Source of the DNA: Sinomonas cellulolyticus
GTDB lineage: Bacteria > Actinomycetota > Actinomycetes > Actinomycetales > Micrococcaceae
Assembly: GCF_014656475.1 (NCBI RefSeq)
Contig: NZ_BNCM01000006.1
Location: 1 to 64,000 of the forward strand
Direction: 5' to 3'
Length of the DNA stretch: 64,000 nucleotides
The notes beneath the pieces are model-generated. The model did no database searches. It was not told the DNA's origin and worked only from the letters and a program-made list of their open reading frames with translations. Position numbers and translations under genes: made by a program. Numbering within the stretch: the first letter of the stretch is position 1; each line of letters starts with the position of its first letter. Shown here one piece after another: positions 51,703 through 59,934 of this stretch.

Positions 51703-52329
51703 CTAGTCCCTCGCGAGGACGAGGTCCGCCAGCGGCAGGCGCTCGCGCGCCGCCCCTTCCCGCTCGGCCAGCTCTGCGTCGAGCCAGCCTGCCGGCGCCT
51801 GCCGCCCGACGGCGGCAACGACGAACGGCTCGTGCACCGCATCGAGGGCGAGGCTCGCGGCGAGGGCGTTGCGATCGAAGCCACCCATCTGGCGCATTCG
51901 CAGGCCGAGCGCCTCCGCCTGCACAGCCATGTGGCCGACGGCCTGCCCGAGATCGTACTCGGCGAACCGGAGCGCGCGTCCCTGTTCGTCGGTGCGCATG
52001 AGGACGCCGACGACGAGGAGCGCGGCGTTCGGTGCCCACGCGGCGTTCCGGCCGCTCAGCGTCGCGGCGATCCGCTCGAACAGCGCACAGCCGCGACGTC
52101 CTACGACGAAGCGGCGCGACTGGCCATTGCGCGAGGACGGAGCCCACCGGGCGGCCTCGAGGAGCGCGTCGGTCTCGGCCGTGGACACCTCGTGCAGACG
52201 ATCGAACGACCGCGGGCTCCACCGCTGCAACAGCAGCGGTGTCAGCGAGGGGGGCGTCGTCGCCGCTTCGCCATCGCTGTTCGCCATTGTGCGGGCAGCA
52301 TGATTCGGTTCCACCGTGCGTGCGCACAT
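51703..52329 (-). CDS. Nitroreductase-family FMN protein
   Basis: 208 residues. RWSPRSFD near residue 40, ARWAPSSRNGQSRRFVV, YDLGQAVGHMAVQAEALGLRMRQMGGFD and AAVGRQAP are the standard FMN/NADPH nitroreductase segments. ATG 52329 has GGAGGG about 8 nt upstream, better than ATG 52347. It may reduce a quinone, nitro compound or enoate formed in the pathway. Strong operator-like dyad upstream. Confidence 0.85.
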   Translation of the reverse strand: MCARTVEPNHAARTMANSDGEAATTPPSLTPLLLQRWSPRSFDRLHEVSTAETDALLEAARWAPSSRNGQSRRFVVGRRGCALFERIAATLSGRNAAWAPNAALLVVGVLMRTDEQGRALRFAEYDLGQAVGHMAVQAEALGLRMRQMGGFDRNALAASLALDAVHEPFVVAAVGRQAPAGWLDAELAEREGAARERLPLADLVLARD

Positions 52330-52366
52330 GACACCCTCCCTCCACATTCTGCTAGCTTAGACCTGC

Positions 52367-52384
52367 TAGCGCAGAGATGCACTA
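52367..52384. promoter_or_regulatory. TAGCGCA-type dyad upstream of nitroreductase gene
   Basis: TAGCGCAGAGATGCACTA: exact left half, one mismatch right, 4-bp centre, 38 bp upstream of the chosen ATG. One of the best-conserved sites. Confidence 0.7.
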
Positions 52385-52697
52385 TTTGCGTGCGTTCCCC
52401 GCACTCAGGCGGCGCTGAAGTCGGTGGTCACCGCGCGCCAGCTCGCCGCGATGCAGCCGATCGAAGCCGTCGGAGAGGTCGGTCAACCTCGGAATGCCGA
52501 AGGTGACATGTGTGGACCTCCAGGAACAAGGGCCGCACGCCGAGCCCCTCGAGGCCGAACCGCGCCCGGGCGCGGGCTTCGGCTATGACGCGGCCGAGCG
52601 CTTCACGGCATTCCCGAGGCCACTGACCCCGTATTCGCGCTTGCGAGATGCGCGAGTGCCGCACTGAGCGGGCCGAAGCCTGGGCCTTCGAGTGCGC
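52385..52697. other. Intergenic region with an unassigned 57-codon frame
   Basis: About 310 bp. A + frame from ATG 52494 to TGA 52667 encodes 57 residues starting MPKVTCVDLQEQGPHAEPLE and containing ERFTAFPRPLTPYSRLRD. Codon bias is plausible but there is no clear ribosome site or family. It is either a small gene or a remnant; nothing else was seen. Confidence 0.3.
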
Positions 52698-53345
52698 TCA
52701 GGCCGTGGTCTGCGAAGTCGTGAAGCGGGCGCTCCAGTCATCGCGAGCGGACCGCAGCAGTGCCGGATCGAGCGCTGCGAGCGCGAGGGCGCGCGCTAGC
52801 GCGCGCCCTCCCACCTCGCCGGCTCCCACGGCCTCGCTCGCCAGCCCGAGCGTCACCGCCGAGGTGGCGTTGAGCGACTCGCCCGTGAGCATGAGCGCCA
52901 TCATGCGCCGCGGTCCGATGATCCGTGCGAGTTCGGCCGCCACTGGCCGCGGGTAGGTCCCGCGAAGCAGCTCGGGCACGAGGAAACGGGCGTTTGGCCC
53001 GGCCACGACATGCATGCAGGCGGTCACGAGATGGACGCCCGCGCCGATCGCGCGGCCGTCAACGGCCGCAACCCAGGCCAGCGGCGAGCGCTCGATCTCG
53101 TCGATGAGGATGGCTCCGGCGGGCTGCGTCCCCGGCACCCGCACTGCAAGCGGATCACGGCCTGAGCAGAAGGAGGAACCCTCGGCGGCAAGGATCGCCA
53201 CGCGAACACCACTCTCGAGGAACAAGTGGTGCACATCCCGCGCTTGCCCGACGAGTTCCTCCGATAGGACATTTTCCCGTGAAGTGTCGGCAAGTGTTAA
53301 CACGCCTACGCCGTCCACGATCCTTGATTTCACAACAGCCGCCAT
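52698..53345 (-). CDS. Enoyl-CoA hydratase/isomerase-family protein
   Basis: 215 residues, slightly short for a crotonase (about 255). VGVLTLADTSRENVLSEELV, AILAAEGSSFCSGRDPLAV (oxyanion hole) and WVAAVDGRAIGAGVHLVTACMHVVAG are present, while the usual second Glu region reads VPELLRGTYPRPVAAELARIIG. It may hydrate or isomerise a CoA thioester, yet no CoA ligase gene is in the island. GAAAGAGG upstream of ATG. Confidence 0.8.
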   Translation of the reverse strand: MAAVVKSRIVDGVGVLTLADTSRENVLSEELVGQARDVHHLFLESGVRVAILAAEGSSFCSGRDPLAVRVPGTQPAGAILIDEIERSPLAWVAAVDGRAIGAGVHLVTACMHVVAGPNARFLVPELLRGTYPRPVAAELARIIGPRRMMALMLTGESLNATSAVTLGLASEAVGAGEVGGRALARALALAALDPALLRSARDDWSARFTTSQTTA

Positions 53346-53372
53346 GACGCCTCTTTCGCAACTCTGCAACTC

Positions 53373-53390
53373 TAACAAACTACTGCGATA
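53373..53390. promoter_or_regulatory. Degenerate TAGCGCA-type dyad upstream of crotonase gene
   Basis: TAACAAACTACTGCGATA: right half one mismatch from TGCGCTA, left half weak, 28 bp upstream of the crotonase start. Rightmost site of the set. Confidence 0.4.
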
Positions 53391-53753
53391 GTGAATCCCG
53401 ACAAAGCGCATCGCAGCGGAGGGTCGTCACAGTTCACAGCGGGGATGGCTTTCGCAGGGGGCCGAATAGCTGTCGCGGTCTGTGGGGTGAAGTGAGGTGC
53501 GGAACGCGAGCGGCTGGCTTCCCTGTCTCCTGTCCTGCGGCGCTATTCGCGGGCCGCTACAGTGCCCTGAGCAAGTGCTGCGCAGGGACGGCCGGAACGC
53601 TCGGGGCTCGCTAGGCGGAGCCATTGTCCAGGTCGCACGTGCTGCTTCCCTGAATTATAGAATGGGCATTCTGGATTGATGTGACGGTATATCGTGGGTC
53701 ACACGGGCGTCAAGGGGTTTGAGGGTCGCAGGCGATCCGGGAAGGTGGTGGGC
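53391..53753. promoter_or_regulatory. Promoter region of tetR-SDR with AGAAT dyad; right-hand repeat copy
   Basis: No gene is supported. AGAATGGGCATTCT at 53657-53670 is the AGAAT-N4-RTTCT dyad. 53657-53726 is a direct repeat of 19630-19700 in the same orientation. It forms the right boundary of the aromatic island and the promoter region of tetR, whose ATG is 84 bp downstream of the dyad. Confidence 0.65.
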
Positions 53754-54407
53754 ATGGGCAAGCGCAGGAGTGTGCATCACACGACGCCTGAGAACGAGAG
53801 GGCGATCCTGGACGCGGTCCTGGGCCTGGCGGTTGAGGCGGGGTACGAGGGGACGACGATGTCGGAGGTCGCGCGCGTCTCGGGGCTCCCTATTGGCTCG
53901 GTGTACTGGCACTTCGAGAACAAAGAGAAGCTGTTCGTCGCGCTGTTGGACTACTGCTTCGGTCTCTGGCGTGATTCGGTCGGCGGGCGGAGCCAGCGCG
54001 AGTTGCTGGGCAGCTCGATCGCGGGCGCGGCGGCCCCTCGCTCGGATCCCGCCAACGCAAAGCGCGCGTTCTGGGTCATCGGCCTGGTCTTCGCGCTCGA
54101 GAAGCGTCTGGAGGACAACGAGGCGCGCCAGAAGTACCTTCAGATCCGTGCGGACATGTTCGAGACCGCCTTGGGTCAGGTGGGCGGACAGTTCCCGGCG
54201 GAGGCCCTCGGGGCGGACCCGGATTTCGCGCGGAAGATCGTGGCCTTCGGCCGCGCGCTGACGGAGGGGTTCTACGTATCGGCCTCGGCCGGCGATGACG
54301 TCGACTTCAAGGAGCTCGCCGAGCTGTCGACTCTGGCGGTCGACCTGCTGACCGAACACTATGCGAAGCGCGGCGCCGAGGCGAAGTCGAAGGAGGGGGG
54401 ATCCTGA
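53754..54407 (+). CDS. TetR-family transcriptional regulator
   Basis: 217 residues from ATG 53754, GGAAGG upstream. N-terminal HTH: ERAILDAVLGLAVEAGYEGTTMSEVARVSGLPIGSVYWHFENKEKLFVALL. The C-terminal ligand domain is unassigned. It is coupled to the SDR gene as TGATG. It probably autoregulates through the dyad in its promoter; the same dyad upstream of mhpB and the mhp transporter suggests a wider regulon. Confidence 0.88.
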   Translation: MGKRRSVHHTTPENERAILDAVLGLAVEAGYEGTTMSEVARVSGLPIGSVYWHFENKEKLFVALLDYCFGLWRDSVGGRSQRELLGSSIAGAAAPRSDPANAKRAFWVIGLVFALEKRLEDNEARQKYLQIRADMFETALGQVGGQFPAEALGADPDFARKIVAFGRALTEGFYVSASAGDDVDFKELAELSTLAVDLLTEHYAKRGAEAKSKEGGS

Positions 54408-55120
54408 TGGCCGATCCTGGGAAGGTCGCGATCGTCGTCGGCGGCGGATCCGGCATCGGTGCGGCGAGCATCGCCGAGCTGGCCTCTTCCGGCTACCGCA
54501 TCGCGGCGCTGTCGCCCTCGGGCCGGGCTGCGGCCCTCGCGCGAGACCTCGGGGGCGTCGGCATCGACGGTTCTAACCGTTCGGTCGACGATCTCCGTGA
54601 GGTTGTCGAGCTGGCGGTGTCGACTTACGGCCGCGTCGACGCGGTCGTCAACTGCACAGGCCACCCGGCCAAGGGCAAAGTGCTCGAGCTGAGCGATCAA
54701 GACTGGCTCGACGGCCTGGAGCTCTGCCTGCTCAACGTGGTCCGCATGGCACGCATTGTCACCCCGCACATGCTGGAGGGCGGGGGCGGGTCGATCGTGA
54801 ACATCTCGACGAGCTCGCCTTTCGAACCGAACCCCGCCTACCCGGTCTCGGCAACCATCCGCGCCGGCCTTGCCTCCTTCGCCAAGCTCTACGCGGACGA
54901 GTACGGCCCGCAGGGCGTCCGCATGAACAACGTCCTGCCCGGCTTCACCAAACCGGACCCAAGCACCGTGCCCGCCGAGTGGACCTCTCGCATCCCTCTG
55001 CGCCGTGCTGCCAGTACGGCCGAGGTCGCCCGCGTCGTCCGCTTCCTCGCCAGCGATGAGTCGAGCTACATCACCGGCCAGAACATCCGCGTCGACGGTG
55101 GTAGCTCGCGGGCGGTCTGA
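54407..55120 (+). CDS. Short-chain dehydrogenase/reductase, catalytic Lys not conserved
   Basis: 237 residues. VVGGGSGIGAASI cofactor motif, VVNCTGHP, catalytic Ser in VNISTSS and RVDGGSSRAV at the C-terminus. The usual Y-x-x-x-K reads AYPVSATIRAGL: the Tyr is there but the Lys position is Ala. It may use an altered mechanism or a non-redox role. Context suggests oxidising an alcohol to the ketone substrate of the BVMO. Confidence 0.82.
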   Translation: MADPGKVAIVVGGGSGIGAASIAELASSGYRIAALSPSGRAAALARDLGGVGIDGSNRSVDDLREVVELAVSTYGRVDAVVNCTGHPAKGKVLELSDQDWLDGLELCLLNVVRMARIVTPHMLEGGGGSIVNISTSSPFEPNPAYPVSATIRAGLASFAKLYADEYGPQGVRMNNVLPGFTKPDPSTVPAEWTSRIPLRRAASTAEVARVVRFLASDESSYITGQNIRVDGGSSRAV

Positions 55121-55136
55121 CCGGTCCACCGCACGG

Positions 55137-55817
55137 TCATGCGCCAATCCTCCGCGAAGACTCGAGCAGCGGCTCGAGTGCGCCGTCGAGTAGCTCCTCC
55201 CGCAGCGTGATGACGGCCAGACAGGCGTTGGGACGCAGTCCATCTGAACCGATCGGGACTGCCAACGCATACGCGCCCGGTTCAACCTCACCGGCAGTGC
55301 GGACCCAGCCTCGCGAGCGCGCCTCGGTCAGGATGGCGGGGTCGTCTGGGCGGGCAGGGTGGAGGGAACGCAGCGCCCACGTGGCGGCGCCATGGTCGAA
55401 AGGGTAGCTTGCACCCTCGCTGAGCGAGAGATGGAAGCCCGCCGAACGCGGGGCCTCCACCAGGAGTGCGTAGGCTGCCCCGGCCTGCTCCACGAAGAGG
55501 GCGACCGTCACGCCCAGCCTGTCGCACAGGCGCCTGACCTCGGGCAGCGCTTCCTCACGGAAGACTGCCACACCGTTGCGCGCCAACGGGATCAGGCCTG
55601 CACCAGCCCGATACCGCCCATCGCCTCCGCGCGTGATGAGCCCGCCCTCTGAAAGGGTCTGAAGCAACCGCGAGGCGACGCTGCGGTGGATGCCCAATCC
55701 AGCCGCCACTTCCTGGATCGAAAGCCCGGAGCGCGACATTGCCACGGTCTTGAGCGCCTGAATTCCGCGGGCCAGCGTCTGCGACCCCTGCGGGGCTGAG
55801 CGCGAGTTCTCGGGCAT
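55137..55817 (-). CDS. IclR-family transcriptional regulator
   Basis: 226 residues from ATG 55817; GTG 55823 and ATG 55865 are alternatives. N-terminal winged helix LARGIQALKTVAMSRSGLSIQEVAAGLGIHRSVASRLLQTL, then the IclR effector domain (LLVEAPRSAGFHLSLSEGASYPFDHGAATWAL). Divergent from the BVMO gene with a palindrome between. It probably controls the BVMO-esterase operon. Confidence 0.85.
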   Translation of the reverse strand: MPENSRSAPQGSQTLARGIQALKTVAMSRSGLSIQEVAAGLGIHRSVASRLLQTLSEGGLITRGGDGRYRAGAGLIPLARNGVAVFREEALPEVRRLCDRLGVTVALFVEQAGAAYALLVEAPRSAGFHLSLSEGASYPFDHGAATWALRSLHPARPDDPAILTEARSRGWVRTAGEVEPGAYALAVPIGSDGLRPNACLAVITLREELLDGALEPLLESSRRIGA

Positions 55818-55876
55818 CCTCACAGCGTATCGGCGCTCCTCGAGTCGCTTGACAACGCGATCCATCGACGATCACT

Positions 55877-55900
55877 ATTTACTCACAGTTCGAAGTAAAT
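55877..55900. promoter_or_regulatory. ATTTACT-N10-AGTAAAT palindrome, putative IclR operator
   Basis: Perfect inverted arms ATTTACT (55877-55883) and AGTAAAT (55894-55900) around a 10-bp centre, between the divergent iclR-type and BVMO genes. Size and position suit an IclR dimer site. Confidence 0.65.
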
Positions 55901-55941
55901 GTGCATTATCTACACGAGTGATGCCGGACGAGGAGGCTTCA

Positions 55942-57924
55942 ATGACGATTCCCGAGGCGATCGGCACGCTCACAGACGCAGTCGACGATGTGTACTGGCG
56001 CGACGAGTACCAGCCGATCACTGAGGGCGATGCGTTCCTGCAGCGCATCGTCCACGAGGCTGACCTGCCGTCGCTGCTCGTCGCGCTCGCCGCCGTCACA
56101 GGAGACTTCCAGATCCTGCGGCCCGGGCTTCGGCCGTCATTCCCGCCAACGGACGTCGTTCCGGCCCCGCACGGCGGACTGGGTGTCGAAGCGCAGGCGG
56201 AGGCACGCGACGTGGCCCTCACCGCCCTCAAGCGGGTGCGGGACGATCGCCTGACCACGCCGCGCCGCCTCGATGCGGCGGAGACGCGCATCCTGCTCGA
56301 CTTCCTCACCAACGGGGCGAGCGATGCGGACACCGAGCTGCTGACCCACGAGCTGGACCTCGCGCCGAAGAAGCTCGGTGCCCCTGACTGGACGTTCGAA
56401 GAGGTCTCCCAGGGCCGCGAGTTCAAGGTGGCGGTGATCGGCACGGGCATGTCCGGCATCGCCGCCATGTACCGGCTGAGCCAGGCGGGCGTACCGTTCA
56501 CGGCGTTCGAGAAGAACCCCGATGTCGGCGGGGTGTGGTGGGCCAACACCTATCCCGGCGCGCGCCTTGACACCCCGACCTTCGCCTACAGCTACTCCTT
56601 CGCCCAACGCGCCGACTGGCCCAGCGCCTACGCCCGAGGAGAGGAGATCGAGGAGTACGCGCTCGAGATCGTTGAGCGAGCGGGCCTGCGCAAGCACGTC
56701 GTGTTCGACACCGAGGTCACGGCTCTCACGTGGGACGAGGAGCGCGGGGACTGGGAGGTCGTGACGCGGTCGGGGGGAACAGACACCGTCCAGCGCTTCA
56801 ACGCCGTCATCTCGGCAGTCGGCCAGCTCGAGCGGCCGAACATCCCCGAATATCCGGGGCGCGGCGACTTCCGCGGCGCGCAGATGCACTCGGCACGCTG
56901 GGACCACGGGGTGGATCTGGCCGGCAAGCGGGTCGCCGTCATCGGCACCGGCGCCAGCGCCTATCAGATCGTCCCGGCCATCGTGGACCGCGTCGCGCAG
57001 CTGACCGTCTTCCAGCGATCGGGCCCGTGGATGGTCCCGGCGCCGAACTACCACGACGCGACTCCCTCGGCGCTGAGCTGGCTGTGCGAGCACGTCCCCT
57101 ACTACGGGCAGTGGTTCCGCCTCTCCGGCTTCTTCCAGTCCGCCACCGGCCGTGCCCACACTGTGATCGCCGCAGCCGGCTGGGAGCGCGAGGACTCCGT
57201 GTCTCCCGTCAACCTCAAGGTTCGCCAGATCCTCACCGAAGTCATCGGCGCGCAGTGGAAGGACCATCCCGAGCTGCTCGCCACGGTGGTGCCGAACTAT
57301 CCCCCGGGTGCCAAACGCATGCTGCGCGACAACGGCGTATGGGCCCAGGCACTCCAGCGCCCCCACGCCCAGATTGTCACAAGCGGCATCGACCATTTCA
57401 CCGAGAACGGAATCACGACGGCAGACGGCGACTTCCACGAGTTCGATGTCATCATCTATGCGACAGGGTTCCTCGCCTCTGACTTCCTCGACCCGATCGA
57501 GGTCCGCGGTGCGACGGGCCAGACCCTCAAGGAGCACTGGCAGGGCGACGCGCGCGCATGGGCCGGTATCTCAGTCCCGGGCTACCCGAACCTGTTCATC
57601 GTCATGGGTCCGAACACGAACTACGTCGTGCACGGCAGCCAGCACTTCATGATGGAGTGCGGCGTCGAATTCGCCGTCGAGGCCATCCATCAGACCCTAT
57701 TGCGGGGCGTGAAGGGCTTCGACGTGAGGCAGTCTGCCCTCGAGGACATCGTCGGGAAGGTCGACGCCGCGAACGCCACGCGCGCCTGGGGGCGGCCGCA
57801 GGTGCGCAGCTGGTACAAGAACCGCCACGGCCGGGTGTCCCAGATCTGGCCTTTCAGCCACCTCGAGTACTGGCGACTGACTCACGAGGTCGATTTCGAC
57901 CGCGATTTCACGGTTCGCCACTGA
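55942..57924 (+). CDS. Flavin-containing Baeyer-Villiger monooxygenase
   Basis: 660 residues from ATG 55942 with GAGGAGG upstream. A roughly 140-residue N-terminal extension precedes the first FAD motif GTGMSGIAAMYRL. GVWWANTYPGARLD, the type I BVMO fingerprint FRGAQMHSARW and the NADPH motif GTGASAYQI are intact. The long N-terminal extension is like hydroxyacetophenone monooxygenase. It inserts oxygen next to a ketone to give an ester, cleaved by the esterase encoded next. Confidence 0.9.
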   Translation: MTIPEAIGTLTDAVDDVYWRDEYQPITEGDAFLQRIVHEADLPSLLVALAAVTGDFQILRPGLRPSFPPTDVVPAPHGGLGVEAQAEARDVALTALKRVRDDRLTTPRRLDAAETRILLDFLTNGASDADTELLTHELDLAPKKLGAPDWTFEEVSQGREFKVAVIGTGMSGIAAMYRLSQAGVPFTAFEKNPDVGGVWWANTYPGARLDTPTFAYSYSFAQRADWPSAYARGEEIEEYALEIVERAGLRKHVVFDTEVTALTWDEERGDWEVVTRSGGTDTVQRFNAVISAVGQLERPNIPEYPGRGDFRGAQMHSARWDHGVDLAGKRVAVIGTGASAYQIVPAIVDRVAQLTVFQRSGPWMVPAPNYHDATPSALSWLCEHVPYYGQWFRLSGFFQSATGRAHTVIAAAGWEREDSVSPVNLKVRQILTEVIGAQWKDHPELLATVVPNYPPGAKRMLRDNGVWAQALQRPHAQIVTSGIDHFTENGITTADGDFHEFDVIIYATGFLASDFLDPIEVRGATGQTLKEHWQGDARAWAGISVPGYPNLFIVMGPNTNYVVHGSQHFMMECGVEFAVEAIHQTLLRGVKGFDVRQSALEDIVGKVDAANATRAWGRPQVRSWYKNRHGRVSQIWPFSHLEYWRLTHEVDFDRDFTVRH

Positions 57925-57957
57925 TCGACGCGACCTGCCTGGACAACGGGAGACAAC

Positions 57958-58878
57958 GTGCCACTTGACGCGGCCAGCCAGAAGATGCTCGAAACGATGC
58001 GTGCGGCCGGCGGCCTTCCCCTGCACGAAATCCCACTGGCCGAAGCCCGCAAACGAGCCCTGCGCAACCTCCCGGCACTCGGAAACGGCCCGAAGATGAG
58101 CCATGAGGAAGACGTCCTCATCGATGCGGAAAGGCCCCTCTCGGCCCGGATCTTCAAGCCCTCCCGCCACACTCTCGGGGTGGTCCTCGTATTCCACGGA
58201 GGAGGCTGGGTACTGGGCAGCGTCGATGCTGTCACCCCAATGAGCCGCCACCTCGCGCAGCTTGCCGACATGACCGTGGTGGCGGTCGAGTACCGCAAAG
58301 CTCCTGAACACCGCTACCCGGCAGCCTTCGACGATGCGGTGGAAGCCGTGGACTGGGCAGCAGCACACGCTGGCACCCTCACCGGTTCCTCAGCAGCACC
58401 CGTGATTGTCCTCGGCGAGAGCGCGGGCGGCAACCTCGCGGCAGCCGTGGCTCTCCGCCGAGCCGAAGTGGTGGCGTGCCAGATCCTGTGCTGCCCGGTA
58501 ACCGACTGCACGATGGACTACCCGTCCTACGCACACCAGGCCAATCAGCTCTCGCTGACTCGGGAAACGATGGGCTACTTCTGGGACCAGTACGTCCCCG
58601 AGGTCGCACGCCGAACCGAACCGAACGCCTCACCGCTTCGCACGACAGGTCTGGCCGGGGCTCCGCCGGCCATGGTGATCTTGGCCGAGTACGACGTTCT
58701 GCGAGACGAGGGGCAGGCCTATGCTGACCGCTTGGCTGCTGCCGGAGTTCCGGTCAGTACCCGTCTCATCGAGGGCCAGCTGCATGGCTTCCTCGCCAAC
58801 GTGAACCTGCTGCCCGGTGCCCTCAGCACTCTCGAAGACATTGCCGCCTTCCTGAAGACGGCGGGGTCGCAGGGGTAG
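57958..58878 (+). CDS. Alpha/beta hydrolase, hormone-sensitive-lipase-type esterase
   Basis: 306 residues from GTG 57958. Oxyanion HGGGW (about 80), nucleophile GESAGG (about 154), acid in AEYDVLRDEG and base in GQLHGF complete the catalytic triad. HSL-family esterases hydrolyse small esters. Immediately after a BVMO gene it probably cleaves the BVMO ester. Confidence 0.9.
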   Translation: MPLDAASQKMLETMRAAGGLPLHEIPLAEARKRALRNLPALGNGPKMSHEEDVLIDAERPLSARIFKPSRHTLGVVLVFHGGGWVLGSVDAVTPMSRHLAQLADMTVVAVEYRKAPEHRYPAAFDDAVEAVDWAAAHAGTLTGSSAAPVIVLGESAGGNLAAAVALRRAEVVACQILCCPVTDCTMDYPSYAHQANQLSLTRETMGYFWDQYVPEVARRTEPNASPLRTTGLAGAPPAMVILAEYDVLRDEGQAYADRLAAAGVPVSTRLIEGQLHGFLANVNLLPGALSTLEDIAAFLKTAGSQG

Positions 58879-58954
58879 GCCTCGTCAGGGAGACCAGTTT
58901 CCAATCCATGCGGCAGCCCTCGTCCCCTCCCGTGTGCGGCATTACGATCGCGCC

Positions 58955-59395
58955 ATGGCGGGTACCTATTCAGCCCAGACGTCGATCACGATCAACGCCC
59001 CGATCGAGCGGGTGTGGGATGCGCTCGTCGACCCCGAGACCGTCTCGCTGTACCTCCACGGGACCACGCTCGAAGCCGACTGGCGTCCAGGCGGCTCCGT
59101 GACCTGGAGCGGGGAATGGAAGGGGCAGCCCTACACCGACAAGGGCACGGTCCTGCGCTACGAGCCGCCCAGGGTCGTCAGCACGACCCACTGGAGCCCG
59201 TTGGCCGGCACCGATGACTCGCCCGAGAACTACCACCATGTCACCTACGAGCTGACGGAGCACGACGGCGCCACAACGCTGACCCTGACCCACGGCAACA
59301 GCCCGACCCAGGCCGACGCCGAGGAGATGGTCGCCAATGCGTGGGCGCCCGTCCTGGCGGACATCAAGCGGGTGGTCGAGGAGGGCCGGCCCTAG
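58955..59395 (+). CDS. SRPBCC/AHSA1-domain protein
   Basis: 146 residues. TSITINAPIERVWDALVDPETV, RPGGSVTWSGEWKGQPYTDKG and HVTYELTEHDGATTLTLTHG are typical of the AHSA1 branch of START-like proteins. No ribosome site precedes the ATG, while a TACGAT -10-like hexamer ends about 7 nt before it, so a leaderless transcript is likely. Its role is unknown; it is not clearly part of the BVMO operon. Confidence 0.82.
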   Translation: MAGTYSAQTSITINAPIERVWDALVDPETVSLYLHGTTLEADWRPGGSVTWSGEWKGQPYTDKGTVLRYEPPRVVSTTHWSPLAGTDDSPENYHHVTYELTEHDGATTLTLTHGNSPTQADAEEMVANAWAPVLADIKRVVEEGRP

Positions 59396-59517
59396 GGCGG
59401 ACGCTCCGGTGACGCCGCGCACCCGAGCCGGGGAAGCGCCGTCGTGCGTGCGACGGAACTTCCTGAGCGCCGGGGACCGAGCACAAACGCCATGCCGGCA
59501 GCCGGTCTGCCTCAGCA

Positions 59518-59751
59518 ATGCATGCATCGCGACGGTCCGGGGGTCACGCGCGCGCTGGGAAGAAAGCCGCGCAGGCTCTGGGCATTGCGGCACTTGCACA
59601 GCTGGTTGGGGAGGCGCCGGATGTGGAAGCGGCAAAGTTCGCAGCTACGGCGCTCGACCCGATCGTCTTCCCGGGTGACGAGATCGAGCTCGTAGACGGT
59701 TCGCAGCAAGCCGGGGCACAATCAGAGGACCAGCAGACGGAGGAATCGTGA
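59518..59751 (+). CDS. Small protein of unknown function
   Basis: 77 residues. Basic N-terminus, then AAQALGIAALAQLVGEAPDV and AAKFAATALDPIVFPGDEIELV, then an acidic Gln/Glu-rich tail. The stop overlaps the next small gene as TGATG, which supports real coding. I do not recognise the family. Confidence 0.55.
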   Translation: MHASRRSGGHARAGKKAAQALGIAALAQLVGEAPDVEAAKFAATALDPIVFPGDEIELVDGSQQAGAQSEDQQTEES

Positions 59752-59933
59752 TGGCCGAAGGCACCAAGCGCAACGTCACTGGCACTGTGCGTAAGACCAC
59801 GTCCGGCAGCCGGTTCGTATCCAAGAAGGCTGCCAACCGCGCCGCAGCTGCCAAAGTCTACGTGGCTGCTCTGAAGAAGGCCGGTCAGGAAGCGCCCGAG
59901 TCGGTCAAGAGGCTCGCCCAGCAGGCCCGCTGA
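59751..59933 (+). CDS. Small basic protein of unknown function
   Basis: 60 residues: a polar, Lys/Arg/Ala-rich helix-forming protein starting MAEGTKRNVTGTVRKTTSGS and ending PESVKRLAQQAR. GGAGG precedes its ATG and it is coupled to the preceding small gene. Composition suggests nucleic-acid or membrane-surface binding, but that is a guess. Confidence 0.6.
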   Translation: MAEGTKRNVTGTVRKTTSGSRFVSKKAANRAAAAKVYVAALKKAGQEAPESVKRLAQQAR

Positions 59934-59934
59934 T

